Shown: positions 1 through 11,811, numbered from the stretch's first letter. The stretch: 64,000 bases of DNA from Clavibacter michiganensis (GCF_021216655.1 NZ_CP080437.1:1364001-1428000), one strand, 5' to 3'. The notes: generated by a model not told the origin, from the sequence alone. Numbers and translations are program-made.

Positions 1-300
1 CAGGGTGATGTGGCGTCCCGCGATGTCCAGCCCGGTCGCCTTCGCGGGAGCGAGGTCGGCCTCGGTCAGCTCCCCGGAGCGGATCTTGTCCAGGAGCGTC
101 CCGTCCTTCCAGGCCGCGGTGAGGCGGGCCGAGATGGCCGCGGAGGCAGCGGAGGCGGCGACCGCCTGACGCGTGTCCGCGCGAGCGGCGTCCTGGGGGG
201 ACGAGACGGCGATCCCGAGGGCCGCGACGGCGACGAGGACCAGGGCCGACATCGCCCTACGAGGTGAGAGCGATCGTGCTGCGCTGTGGTTGATGGACAT
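1..300 (-). CDS. Secreted protein of unknown function, partial (C-terminus outside window)
   Basis: The frame is open from an ATG at 300 to the window edge (100 codons). The start follows an AGGAGG-type ribosome site about 11 nt upstream. The N-terminus is a signal peptide: basic residues up to about 15, a hydrophobic core (AMSALVLVAVAALGIAV), then an Ala-rich region suited to signal peptidase I. The mature part contains DGTLLDKIRSGELTEADL and TGLDIAGRHI. These match DTLLQDIQSGAISQADI and TGLDVQGHHI in the protein at 644-1381, so the two are tandem paralogues. The family is not one I can name. The likely C-terminal Trp/Cys-rich domain, if shared, lies beyond the window. Export is a confident inference; function is unknown. 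Confidence 0.8.
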   Translation of the reverse strand, partial: MSINHSAARSLSPRRAMSALVLVAVAALGIAVSSPQDAARADTRQAVAASAASAAISARLTAAWKDGTLLDKIRSGELTEADLAPAKATGLDIAGRHITL

Positions 301-496
301 TTCGAGTACCGCCTCCTGACCGTGAGGCGGATGTCGCCCCGCGACAAGGATCGCTGTCCGGGAGCCATTCAAGAGGCATTCGGGGAATACATCAGGAGAA
401 CAGGAGGAGAGATTTCGCGATGAATCGGGGTCGCGGTCGGGAATGCCATCCGGCGACGTCTTCGGCCCAGAGATGGAATACCGGATCCGAGAACGT

Positions 497-537
497 CAGA
501 CGGCCGCCTGGTGGCCGTCGGGTATTCGGCATGAGGG
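497..537. promoter_or_regulatory. Imperfect palindrome plus GGGTATTC motif upstream of the partial secreted-protein gene
   Basis: CAGACG-GC-CGCCTG (497-510) is an inverted repeat with one mismatch. It is followed by a segment containing CGGGTATTC and ATGAGGG. The same arrangement, with a perfect palindrome, lies at 1485-1527 upstream of the paralogous gene. This suggests a shared operator or promoter element duplicated with the gene. It sits about 200 nt upstream of the ATG at 300. In the rest of the gene-free stretch 301-496 I see nothing I recognise. Confidence 0.45.
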
Positions 538-571
538 AATCGGGGGATATCGGAGGATGCGATTCCGCACG

Positions 572-613
572 CACGAGGCGGGCCGGAGGGAATTTCCTCC
601 GGCCCGCCTCGTG
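572..613 (-). terminator. Strong hairpin downstream of the 644-1381 gene
   Basis: Positions 572-589 and 596-613 are perfect inverted complements: an 18-bp stem with a 6-nt AT-rich loop. It begins about 30 nt past the stop codon of the minus-strand gene ending at 644. A smaller 7-bp hairpin (617-623/628-634) lies between. There is no clear U tract, which is common for terminators in G+C-rich actinobacteria. Confidence 0.75.
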
Positions 614-643
614 GTCGGGCGTCGGTCGACGCCCGAGCGTCCG

Positions 644-1381
644 CTAGTCCCGGTTGCAGTGCGACTTGCCGATGTACGGCAGGTCGACCCACCAGCCGCG
701 CGTCTCGCACTGCCAGTCGTGCGCCACTCCCGCGACCGCCCACAGGAGGGTGGCCACGATGCCGCAGCCGACGATGGTGGGCAGCGACCGGGCGATGGCG
801 CCGCAGAAGCTGGCTGCCGCCGTGCCGAGCGAGACGTTGGCCATCCACGCGAGCCAGGTGCCGTTGATGTAGTACCAGTGGTCCGTGTGCAGCCACTTCC
901 ACGCGGTCGTGATGGGGCTGTACCAGTGCTTGCTCTCGGTGATCCCGCCGGCCTCGCCCGCCTTCAGGGGCGGGGCGGTCGTCGTCGACTCGCCCGCGAC
1001 GGCCGAGGCGGAGAGCGAGGCCGCCGCGCCGGGCGCAGCGTCCGTGTAGACGGGAGGCGCCTGGCGCGCGGCGGCGGTCTCCGCGGCGGTGGGCGCGGTG
1101 AATGCCGCGATGTGATGGCCCTGGACATCGAGACCGGTCTTCGACACGGCCTGGATGTCGGCCTGCGAGATCGCGCCGCTCTGGATGTCCTGGAGCAGCG
1201 TGTCGTGCGCGATGGCCGCCGCGATCTTGTTCTGGGGACCGTTGTCGGCCGAGGTGGCGGCGTACGCCGAGCCCTGCGGCACCGCGATGGAGATGCCGAG
1301 CGCTGCGACCGCGGTGATCGCCATGGCCGCGAAAGCCAGGCGCGGGGAAAGGAGCCGACGGGCTCGTGGACGTGCGGACAT
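644..1381 (-). CDS. Secreted Trp/Cys-rich protein of unknown function
   Basis: A 245-aa protein with a clear signal peptide (RARRLLSPRLAF, then AAMAITAVAALGISIAV, cleavage near AYA-AT). Residues about 45-95 match the paralogue at 1-300. An Ala/Pro-rich linker follows. The C-terminal part (about 150-245) is rich in Trp and Tyr, has a hydrophobic glycine-rich stretch (TIVGCGIVATLLWAVAG) and four Cys residues (SFCGA, VGCGI, WQCET, SHCNRD) that could form disulfides outside the cell. I do not recognise the family. A secreted membrane-active or bacteriocin-like role is only a guess from the hydrophobic, disulfide-capable C-terminus. No transporter or immunity gene adjoins it. Confidence 0.8.
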   Translation of the reverse strand: MSARPRARRLLSPRLAFAAMAITAVAALGISIAVPQGSAYAATSADNGPQNKIAAAIAHDTLLQDIQSGAISQADIQAVSKTGLDVQGHHIAAFTAPTAAETAAARQAPPVYTDAAPGAAASLSASAVAGESTTTAPPLKAGEAGGITESKHWYSPITTAWKWLHTDHWYYINGTWLAWMANVSLGTAAASFCGAIARSLPTIVGCGIVATLLWAVAGVAHDWQCETRGWWVDLPYIGKSHCNRD

Positions 1382-1484
1382 CTGTGGTGCCTCCTTAGTC
1401 GAGGAAGGGGCATCCCGCCTCGCGGCAACGATAGGGCGGACGGCATTTCCGGAAGCGGTCGCGAGAATGCGCGACAGCGAACAT

Positions 1485-1527
1485 CAGACGCTCGTCTGAC
1501 GACCATCGGGTATTCCCCATGCGAGGG
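1485..1527. promoter_or_regulatory. Perfect palindrome CAGACG-CT-CGTCTG plus GGGTATTC motif
   Basis: A 14-bp perfect palindrome at 1485-1498 is followed by CGGGTATTCCCCATG within 1501-1527. It lies about 104 nt upstream of the ATG at 1381. The same arrangement occurs at 497-537 before the paralogous gene. It could be an operator for both genes. Nothing else is recognisable in the gene-free stretch 1382-1698 except a small hairpin at 1546-1563. Confidence 0.5.
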
Positions 1528-1698
1528 CCCGATGAGATGCGCGGCGATCCCCTGCGTGGGATCCCGGACAGCGCGCTCGGGTGCGTGAGGACGGGCAGGG
1601 ATCCGATCCGTCGCTCGACGACCTTGTCAGCGCTCCCCGACCGGCGTTGCCTGGGATCAGGTCGACGGCGTCGGTGCCGCACCCCGGACGGAGGCACC

Positions 1699-2580
1699 AT
1701 GCGCGAGCTCAAGCTGGTCGAGGCGGTCGTGAGGATCGAGGACGCGAAGGCGCTGGATCCGATCGTCGACCGCGTGAAGGGCGTCGTCACCGCGCTGCTG
1801 AAGCCGCGGGCGCTGGCCGACCTGCTGCACGGCGTGCCGTTCGGGCATCCGCTGCACCCGGTCGCCGTCCTGATCCCCACCGGCGCGTGGGTCTCCTCGG
1901 CGGTCCTCGACCTCCTGCCCGGCAACGAGAAGGCCAGCCGCGCGCTCGTCGGCGTCGGCGTGCTGAGCGCCGCGCCGTCGATCGCCTCCGGCTACGCCGA
2001 CTGGTCGCAGCTGCACGAGCAGCAGATGCGCGTCGGAATCGTGCACTCCGCCGCCAACGCGCTCGCGACGGGCCTCTACGGGCTGTCGTGGATCCAGCGC
2101 GCCCGCGGCAGGCACACGAGCGGCAAGGTGCTCGGGCTCGCGGGCCTCGGCCTCGTCTCCGCGGGCGGGTTCCTCGGCGGCCACCTCGCCTACCGGCAGG
2201 CGGCGGGCGCCAACCACGCCGAGGACGTGCCGCACCGCTTCCCCGCGGGCTGGCAGGAGCTCGGCCACCTCGACGAGCTGCCCGACGGCCGCCTCGCGAC
2301 GCGCGCCGTCGCGGGCCTGCCGCTCCTCGTGCGCCGGAACGGCATGGTCGTGGACGCGCTGAGCGACACCTGCAGCCACCTCTCGGCCCCGCTCCACGAG
2401 GGCGAGCTCGGCACGGACCCGAAGACCGGCGAGGCGTGCGTCACCTGTCCCTGGCACGACAGCGTGTTCAGCCTGACGACGGGCGCCGTGATCCACGGAC
2501 CGGCGACCGCGCCGCAGCCCCGCTTCGAGACGCGCGTCACCGGCGGGCTCGTGGAGGTGCGGCTGCCGAACGCGGGTTAG
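1699..2580 (+). CDS. DUF2231 membrane domain fused to a Rieske [2Fe-2S] domain
   Basis: A 293-aa protein starting at the ATG at 1699 (GGAGG-like site just upstream); a longer in-frame extension has no protein character. The first ~170 residues form a DUF2231-type membrane domain with HPLHPVAVLIPTGAW and several hydrophobic helices. The C-terminal ~100 residues are a Rieske domain: C225-x-H227 and C250-x-x-H253 (CSH and CPWH) are the four cluster ligands. DUF2231 proteins are thought to be heme-type membrane proteins. The fusion suggests a membrane-bound redox protein accepting or donating single electrons. Partners are unknown. Confidence 0.9.
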   Translation: MRELKLVEAVVRIEDAKALDPIVDRVKGVVTALLKPRALADLLHGVPFGHPLHPVAVLIPTGAWVSSAVLDLLPGNEKASRALVGVGVLSAAPSIASGYADWSQLHEQQMRVGIVHSAANALATGLYGLSWIQRARGRHTSGKVLGLAGLGLVSAGGFLGGHLAYRQAAGANHAEDVPHRFPAGWQELGHLDELPDGRLATRAVAGLPLLVRRNGMVVDALSDTCSHLSAPLHEGELGTDPKTGEACVTCPWHDSVFSLTTGAVIHGPATAPQPRFETRVTGGLVEVRLPNAG

Positions 2581-2590
2581 GCCGCGGGAC

Positions 2591-2626
2591 GAAGCCGGTG
2601 CCCTCCTCGTGGAAGGCACCGGCTTC
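2591..2626. terminator. Convergent hairpin between Rieske gene and flotillin gene
   Basis: A 12-bp perfect stem (2591-2602/2615-2626) with a 12-nt loop lies 10 nt after the Rieske stop codon. It is positioned to end transcription from both sides of this convergent pair. Confidence 0.7.
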
Positions 2627-2661
2627 TCCGTGTCCGACCTAGTCGGGGGACGGCATCGGGA

Positions 2662-4122
2662 TCAGATCCCGGCGCCCTCGGACGCGCTCGTCTTCGGGCC
2701 CACGTCCGTGGCGGTCGCGCCGGACGCGGATCCGCCGGCCGACGTGCCCGCCGCGGTCGACCCGAGGAAGGAGCTCAGCGCCGTCGCGACGTCGATGCCC
2801 GTCGTGTCCTTGAGCAGCTTCGGCAGCGTCGCCATGTTCTCGGCCACCGAGCGGTTGAGCGCGTTGGCGCCGTCCGCCGAGATGATCGTCATGTTGTCGA
2901 CGTTGGCGAGCGGCGCCGCCATCTCGCGCGCGATCTCCGGCATCGACGCGATGATGCGCGCCTGCAGCGCCTCGCGCGACAGCTTGTTCTGCGCCTCGGC
3001 GAGCGCGGCGGCCGCCTCGGCCTCCGCCTGGCCGCGGGCCTGGATCGCGTCGGCGTTCGCCTTCCCGAGCGCGGTGATGGACGCGGCCTCGTTCACGGCA
3101 GCGGTCTTCGCCGCCTCGGCGTTCTGCGTGCGCTGGTAGACCTCCACGTCGACCTTCGCCTTCTCGGCGTCGCGGGCGGCCTGCGCGTCCTGGACGGTCG
3201 CGTACTTGCGCGCCTCGGCGGGGAGCTCGACGTCGATGCGCAGGCGCTCCTTCGAGACCTCCGCCTGCGCGGCCACGGCCGTGCGCTCCTGGTCGGCGAC
3301 CAGGCGGTCCTGCTCGGCCTTGGCCAGCTCGCCGGCCGCGTACGCGGTGGCGTTGGCGCGGTCGGTGTCGGCCTTGATGGCCGCGCGACGCAGGTCGAGC
3401 TCGAGCTGGCGCTCGGCGGTCTGCTGGTCGTTCTCGATCGCGGCGAGCGCGGAGATCCGCTTGTTCTCGGCCTCAGCGACCTCGGCGACCTGGCGGGCGC
3501 GGGCGGCGTTCGAGCGCGCCCGGTCGTCGAGGTAGGAGCTGCCGGGCGTCGTGATCTCGCGGACGTTGAGCGTCTCGATCTGGAGGCCCAGCTCCGCGAG
3601 GTCGTTCTTGGTCTGGTTCACGGCCTCCTGCGCCACGACGGAGAAGCTCTTCACGAGCTCGTCGACGGGGCGGTCGCCGATGAGGCCGCGGATCGCGCCC
3701 TCGAGCGACTGGCGCACGATCTCCGGCAGGGCGTCCTGCTGGAGGAGGTAGCGCTGCACGGCGCGGCGCACGCCGTCCTCGGTGCCCGTGACCTTGAAGT
3801 TGACGGTCGCGACGACGGCGGTGTTGATGAAGTTCGCGTCGCGCGCCTCGGCCGTGACGCTCGTCTGGTACTGCTCCAGGGAGAGCGTGAAGCCCTCCTG
3901 GAAGATCGGCCAGATGAAGGTCCGGCCGCCGATGATGACCTTCTGCGGGCTGGAGAAGCCGGCGCCGCCCTCGCTCTTCTCGGCGTTGCGGCCGACGATG
4001 ACGAGCGCCTGGTTCGGCGGGACGCGGCGGACGCGGGAGGCGATGAACGCCACCAGCGCCACGAGTATGACGATGACGACGATGACGGCGATGGCTGTCG
4101 TGCCGCCGGATATCAGGTCCAC
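2662..4122 (-). CDS. Flotillin-family SPFH-domain membrane protein
   Basis: A 486-aa protein. I choose the GTG at 4122, preceded by GAGAGGAA, since further upstream residues look non-coding. One N-terminal membrane segment (about 8-30, IAVIVVIVILVALVAFIA) is followed by an SPFH/band-7 domain (PPNQALVIVGR... to about 200). A long Ala/Glu-rich coiled-coil region (about 210-400) has the repeated EAxxA pattern typical of flotillins, and a low-complexity Ser/Thr/Gly/Ala tail ends the protein. Flotillins oligomerise and scaffold functional membrane microdomains. The gene lies 31 nt after an NfeD-like gene, the usual partner, so the two form an operon. Confidence 0.93.
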   Translation of the reverse strand: MDLISGGTTAIAVIVVIVILVALVAFIASRVRRVPPNQALVIVGRNAEKSEGGAGFSSPQKVIIGGRTFIWPIFQEGFTLSLEQYQTSVTAEARDANFINTAVVATVNFKVTGTEDGVRRAVQRYLLQQDALPEIVRQSLEGAIRGLIGDRPVDELVKSFSVVAQEAVNQTKNDLAELGLQIETLNVREITTPGSSYLDDRARSNAARARQVAEVAEAENKRISALAAIENDQQTAERQLELDLRRAAIKADTDRANATAYAAGELAKAEQDRLVADQERTAVAAQAEVSKERLRIDVELPAEARKYATVQDAQAARDAEKAKVDVEVYQRTQNAEAAKTAAVNEAASITALGKANADAIQARGQAEAEAAAALAEAQNKLSREALQARIIASMPEIAREMAAPLANVDNMTIISADGANALNRSVAENMATLPKLLKDTTGIDVATALSSFLGSTAAGTSAGGSASGATATDVGPKTSASEGAGI

Positions 4123-4153
4123 GGGATGGTTCCTCTCGTTGGGACGGGTGCTG

Positions 4154-4642
4154 CTAGGTGGTGGGGTCCGCATCGGCGGCGGGCTCGACGCGCACGCGGA
4201 ACCCGTCCTCCGAGACGACGCGGATGCGGGTGCCGACGGCGAGGGGCGCGTCGCTCATGGCGAGCCGGCGCTCCAGCTCGCGGATGTGCTCGAGCCGCAC
4301 CTCGCCGCCCGCGGGCGATGTGGGCGAGGTCACGACGCCGACCATGCCGACGGGCGAGTACGAGCCGCCGCTCTCCTGCTTCGCGACGAAGCGGACGGTG
4401 AGCTGCACCACGACGAGGGCCACGAGCGCGAGGGCCACGGCGATCGCGATGGCGCCGCCGGATCCGATGCCCGCCTGGTCGGCGAGCACGCCGCCGACGC
4501 CGTAGATGGCGAGGGCCGCGCCGAGCGCGACGCCGGAGACGAGTCCGTCGCCGCCGCCGATCGCGTCGAGCAGGTCGCCGAGCACGATGCTGCAGAGGAG
4601 GAGCAGGAGGCCGACGGCCCCCACGACCACGAAGACGATCAC
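4154..4642 (-). CDS. NfeD-like membrane protein
   Basis: A 162-aa protein starting at GTG 4642 (GGGAG site about 7 nt upstream). The first ~80 residues hold about three transmembrane helices (IVFVVVGAVGLLLLLCSIVL, then GALAIYGVGG and AIAVALALVALVVV). The C-terminal part (about 100-160) is a small beta-barrel: VGMVGVVTSPTSPAGGEVRL and GTRIRVVSEDGFRVRVEP, matching the OB-fold of NfeD proteins. These act with flotillins, probably modulating their assembly. The gene directly precedes the flotillin gene. Confidence 0.88.
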   Translation of the reverse strand: MIVFVVVGAVGLLLLLCSIVLGDLLDAIGGGDGLVSGVALGAALAIYGVGGVLADQAGIGSGGAIAIAVALALVALVVVQLTVRFVAKQESGGSYSPVGMVGVVTSPTSPAGGEVRLEHIRELERRLAMSDAPLAVGTRIRVVSEDGFRVRVEPAADADPTT

Positions 4643-4823
4643 GCCGCGGCTCCCGGGCAGGCCGCCGCCGGGGTGACGTGCGCGCCGACGTGGTGCGGGG
4701 TCATGCGGGGCCGATCTGCTGGGTGTGTCCTTCGAACGTACCCGGTGATCCGCGCAGCGTCGCCTCCTCGTCCGGGGGCCGCCCCACCGCCTAGGCTCCG
4801 CGCGGCGCGCGTAGCCTCGGGAG

Positions 4824-5084
4824 GTGATCCTCCTGTTCGGCACGCGCGCCCGCGACGCCCTCATCGTCATCGTGACCTTCGCGTGCCTCCGCTGCGGCGT
4901 GACGAGCGCCCAGCGCGTGCTCCACCGGACGCTCCGCTTCACGGTCTTCTTCGTGCCGCTGATCCCGCTGCGCTCGACCTACCGCGTCGAGTGCCCGAGC
5001 TGCGGCCTCGAGACCCGGCTCTCGAAGGACCAGGCGATGCACGCCCTCGAGTGGGCCGTGCGGAACCGGGGCGCGCGCCGCTGA
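4824..5084 (+). CDS. Small zinc-ribbon protein
   Basis: An 86-aa protein with two CxxC pairs (CLRC near residue 21, CPSC near 58) that would bind one zinc ion. A hydrophobic stretch between them (FTVFFVPLIPL) may insert in or lie on the membrane. This pattern matches small actinobacterial zinc-ribbon proteins of unknown role. The start is a GTG whose GGGAG lies almost directly against it, so the message may be leaderless. It is divergent from the NfeD gene. Confidence 0.75.
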   Translation: MILLFGTRARDALIVIVTFACLRCGVTSAQRVLHRTLRFTVFFVPLIPLRSTYRVECPSCGLETRLSKDQAMHALEWAVRNRGARR

Positions 5085-5122
5085 GCCGCTCCCGCGGCGC
5101 TCCCAGGAATCCCGACCAGGGG

Positions 5123-5153
5123 TTAGGAATAAGTTTCGCCGCGCGCTTAGAGT
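5123..5153 (+). promoter_or_regulatory. Possible promoter of the sugar ABC operon
   Basis: An AT-richer patch upstream of the solute-binding protein gene has TTAGGA (5123-5128) and TAGAGT (5148-5153), spaced 19 nt. The spacing is a little long and the -35 match weak, so this is tentative. I see no convincing operator palindrome in 5085-5205. Confidence 0.3.
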
Positions 5154-5205
5154 GGCCGTGGGCTCCGGCCCATCTGCCATCAACGACGACGGGAGCGATG
5201 CGACG

Positions 5206-6558
5206 ATGCATTCGATCAGCAGGAGACAGGCACTGGGGGTGGGGGCCGCCGCCGCAGGGACGCTCGCCCTCGCGTCGTGCTCGGCACCGGGCGGGAGGCT
5301 GGTCAACTCCGATCCGGTCATCCCCGCGGCCAAGGCCGGCGAGAAGGTCACGCTCACGTACTGGGCGTGGCTGAAGGACCTGCAGAAGGTCGCGGACGTC
5401 TGGAACGCGCAGAACCCCGACATCCAGGTCGAGGCGGTCTGGATCCCCGGCGGCAACGCGGGCGGCTACCAGAAGATGTACTCCGCCATCACGGCGGGCG
5501 GCGGCCCCGACATCGGCCAGGTCGAGCTCCGGCAGCTGCCCGAGTTCCTCCTCGCCAACGGGCTCGTCGACCTCACCCGCTACGGCGTCGAGGAGTACAG
5601 GGACAGCTACGACGAGGCGCTGTGGAAGCAGGTCAGCTTCCAGGACGGCGTGTTCGGGATCCCGCAGGACTCCGGCCCCATGGCCTTCTACTACCAGCGC
5701 GAGCTCCTCGACCAGGTGGGCGGCCAGCCGCCGGCGACCTGGGACGACTGGGCGACGCTCGGCGCCGAGGTGCGGAAGACCGGTGCCGGCAACTACCTCG
5801 ACTGCTTCCCCGTCGCCGACGCATCCGTCTTCACCTCCTACGCGACGCAGGCCGGCGCGAATTGGTTCAAGGTCGACGGCGAGCGCTGGGTCGTCGACAT
5901 GCTCGACGAGCGCACGATGGAGGTCGCCGCGTTCTTCGACAAGGCCATCGACGACGACGTGGTCAACACCTCCTACTCGGCCTTCTCCCCGCCGTGGACC
6001 GCGGCCGCCGCGGACGGCAAGGTCTTCGGCGTCACCAGCGCCAGCTGGGGCGACGCCCTCATCCAGTCGGTCTCCGGCGGCGAGGGCAAGTGGAAGGTCG
6101 CGCCCATGCAGACGTGGGCCTTCGACGGGGCGTACGGATCCAGCTACCTCGGCGGATCCACCGCGGCCGTGCTCGCCAACAGCAAGCACCCCGCCGAGGC
6201 GCTCAAGTTCATGACGTGGATGACGACCTCCCCGGAGGGCATCGACGCGATGATCAAGAACTCCGGCATCGGCTGGTCGCCGTCGCCCGACTACATCGGC
6301 GCCGCCCGGCAGGAGCCGAGTGAGTGGTTCAGCGGCCAGAGCTACAACGAGGAGGTGTTCGCGCCCGCGGCGAAGGAGCAGAACCTCGACTGGACCTGGT
6401 GCCCGCTCACGCAGTTCACGCTGAACACGCTGCAGGACGAGTTCCGCCGCAAGCTGACGAGCGGCCAGACCCTCGTCGAGTCCCTCCCCCTCGCGCAGGA
6501 GGCCGTGATCGAGGCCTTCCAGAACAAGGGCCTGCGCGTCGAGGCGGCCTCCGCATGA
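5206..6558 (+). CDS. Sugar ABC transporter solute-binding lipoprotein
   Basis: A 450-aa protein. The ATG at 5206 is chosen because the signal peptide starts there (ISRRQALGVG, hydrophobic core, lipobox LASC with the lipidated Cys at residue 25). The SRR motif also suggests possible Tat export. The rest is a family 1 extracellular solute-binding protein (TYWAWLKDLQKVADVWNAQN near the start, GGPDIGQVELRQLPEF, late DEFRRKLTSGQTLVESL). It captures an oligosaccharide or sugar outside the membrane. It overlaps the first permease gene by ATGA and is followed by a beta-galactosidase, so a galactoside ligand is inferred. Confidence 0.95.
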   Translation: MHSISRRQALGVGAAAAGTLALASCSAPGGRLVNSDPVIPAAKAGEKVTLTYWAWLKDLQKVADVWNAQNPDIQVEAVWIPGGNAGGYQKMYSAITAGGGPDIGQVELRQLPEFLLANGLVDLTRYGVEEYRDSYDEALWKQVSFQDGVFGIPQDSGPMAFYYQRELLDQVGGQPPATWDDWATLGAEVRKTGAGNYLDCFPVADASVFTSYATQAGANWFKVDGERWVVDMLDERTMEVAAFFDKAIDDDVVNTSYSAFSPPWTAAAADGKVFGVTSASWGDALIQSVSGGEGKWKVAPMQTWAFDGAYGSSYLGGSTAAVLANSKHPAEALKFMTWMTTSPEGIDAMIKNSGIGWSPSPDYIGAARQEPSEWFSGQSYNEEVFAPAAKEQNLDWTWCPLTQFTLNTLQDEFRRKLTSGQTLVESLPLAQEAVIEAFQNKGLRVEAASA

Positions 6559-7571
6559 GCGTCGACACGCGCCAGGCGAGCGGCGAGCGCGCCGGCACCC
6601 GCCCCGTCCGGGCACAGCGCTCCGGCGTCAGCAAGGGCCAGCTGAAGAAGTCGCAGACGATCGCGCCGTGGGTGCTGCTCGCGCCGTTCCTCGCGGTGTT
6701 CCTGCTGACCTTCGTGCTCCCGATCATCTACGCGGTGTTCCAGTCGTTCACGACCGTGCGACGGGAGGGCCTGTTCGGCGAGCAGGGCGTCACCACCGTC
6801 TTCGCCGGGTTCGAGAACTACGCGCTCGCGCTCGCGAACGACGCGTTCACGGCGTCCATCGGCCGGGTGCTGCTGTTCGGCATCGTGCAGGTGCCGGTGA
6901 TGATCATCCTCTGCACGATCCTCGCGCTGCTGCTCGAGTCGGCGTCGGCGAAGTGGCCCCAGTTCTTCCGGGCGGCGTACTTCATGCCGTACGGCGTGCC
7001 GGGCGTCATCGCGACGATCCTCTGGGGCTTCCTCTACATCCCGGGGCTGTCGCCCATCATCGACATCGCCCAGATGTTCGGGATCCAGCTCGACTTCCTC
7101 GGCGCGGGCACCGTGCTCTGGTCCATCGCGAACATCGTGACCTGGACCTACACGGGCTACAACATGCTCATCATCATCGCCCAGCTGAAGTCGATCCCCG
7201 GGGACGTGTACGAGGCCGCGCGCATCGACGGGGCGGGCGCGTGGCGCACGGCGATGTCGATCCAGCTGCCGCTCATCCGGCCGGCGCTCGTGCTCGCGAC
7301 CGTGTTCTCGATCATCGGGACGCTGCAGCTGTTCGCGGAGCCGCAGGTGCTCGCCACCTCCGCCCCCGCGATCGACTCGCAGTACACGCCGAACCTGTCG
7401 GCCTACACCACGGCGTTCGCGTACAACGACTACGGCGTCGCCGCGGCCCAGGCGGTCATCATCGCCCTCGCCGCGTTCGTGCTGTCGTTCGTCTTCCTCG
7501 CGTTCACCAACAGGAAGCCCAAGGAGGAGCGGGAAGCCGCCGCAGCGAGGAAGAAGGGGGCGCGCGCATGA
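6555..7571 (+). CDS. Sugar ABC transporter permease, MalF/UgpA type
   Basis: A 338-aa permease with six predicted membrane helices. It has the EAA loop for ATPase contact (EAARIDGAGAWRTAMSIQLP, about residues 218-237). The start ATG at 6555 overlaps the previous stop (ATGA), giving translational coupling. It is the first of the two permeases expected for a carbohydrate importer. No ATPase gene is present in the cluster, so a shared MsiK/MsmX-type ATPase encoded elsewhere is likely. Confidence 0.95.
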   Translation: MSVDTRQASGERAGTRPVRAQRSGVSKGQLKKSQTIAPWVLLAPFLAVFLLTFVLPIIYAVFQSFTTVRREGLFGEQGVTTVFAGFENYALALANDAFTASIGRVLLFGIVQVPVMIILCTILALLLESASAKWPQFFRAAYFMPYGVPGVIATILWGFLYIPGLSPIIDIAQMFGIQLDFLGAGTVLWSIANIVTWTYTGYNMLIIIAQLKSIPGDVYEAARIDGAGAWRTAMSIQLPLIRPALVLATVFSIIGTLQLFAEPQVLATSAPAIDSQYTPNLSAYTTAFAYNDYGVAAAQAVIIALAAFVLSFVFLAFTNRKPKEEREAAAARKKGARA

Positions 7572-8522
7572 CCGCCACGGAGGCACGACCGACCACCACC
7601 GAGACGGCCGCGGAGAAGGCGGAGCAGAAGCGCCTCGCGCAGGCCGCCGAATCGAAGGTGAGCCGTCCGTCGAAGAACGGTAGCGCCCCGGGCGCGGGCA
7701 CCAAGCCCGCCACGCGGATCATCGTCACGGCGATCCTCACGCTCGTCGCGCTGTACTTCCTCGTCCCCGTCTACTACATCGTGGTCGCCGCCACGAAGAC
7801 GACGGCCGACCTGTTCAGCACCAACGGGTTCCTGTTCGCGAACATGAACCTCTGGCAGAACCTGACGATGGTGTTCACGTACGACGACGGCATCTTCGTG
7901 CGCTGGTTCCTGAACTCGGTGCTCTACGCCGGGGTGGGCGCGCTCGTCGCGACGTACTTCGCCGCTGCAGGCGGGTACGCGCTCGCCAAGTACAAGTTCC
8001 GGGGGTCGAACCTCGTGTTCGGCACCATCCTCGGCGGGGTGCTCGTGCCGGGCACGGCGACCGCGCTGCCGCTGTTCCTGCTGTTCAGCAGCATGGGGAT
8101 CGCGAACACGTACTGGTCGGTGCTGATCCCGTCGCTCGTCTCGCCGTTCGGCCTGTTCCTCTGCCGGATCTACGCGCAGGCGTCGGTGGAGGACGCGGTG
8201 ATCGAGTCCGGCCGGATCGACGGGGCGAGCGAGCTGCGGATCTTCCACACGCTCGCGCTCCGCTCGATGACGCCGGCGCTCGTGACGGTGTTCCTGTTCC
8301 AGCTCGTCGGCATCTGGAACAACTACTTCCTGCCGCTGATCATGCTGGCCGACACGAAGCTGTACCCGATCACGCTCGGCCTCAACAACTGGCGGAGCCA
8401 GGTCGACCGGCTGCCGGAGTTCTACCAGCTGACCACCGGCGGCGTGCTCGTCTCGATCATCCCGCTCATCGCGGCGATGATCGTGCTGCAGCGGTTCTGG
8501 CGGGGCGGTCTGACGGACGGCG

Positions 8523-8536
<14 letters not shown>
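7568..8536 (+). CDS. Sugar ABC transporter permease, MalG/UgpE type
   Basis: A 322-aa permease starting at the ATG at 7568, which overlaps the preceding stop by ATGA. After a polar, Ala/Glu/Lys-rich cytoplasmic leader of about 50 residues come six membrane helices and the EAA-type loop (ESGRIDGASELRIFHTLALR). It would pair with the MalF-type permease to form the channel. It is the last gene of the coupled three-gene transport unit. Confidence 0.95.
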
Positions 8537-11773
<3,237 letters not shown>

Positions 11774-11785
11774 CGCGGAACGGGT

Positions 11786-11811
11786 CCGGGCCGCCCATCC
11801 GGGCGGCCCGG
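11786..11811 (+). terminator. Hairpin terminator after the beta-galactosidase gene
   Basis: An 11-bp perfect G+C stem (11786-11796/11801-11811) with a 4-nt loop begins 13 nt after the beta-galactosidase stop. Confidence 0.75.

Noticed and set aside
443..1588. Plus-strand open frame opposite the secreted-protein gene
   Set aside because: Arg/Gly-rich translation with no signal or motif; the minus-strand frame has a signal peptide and a paralogue.
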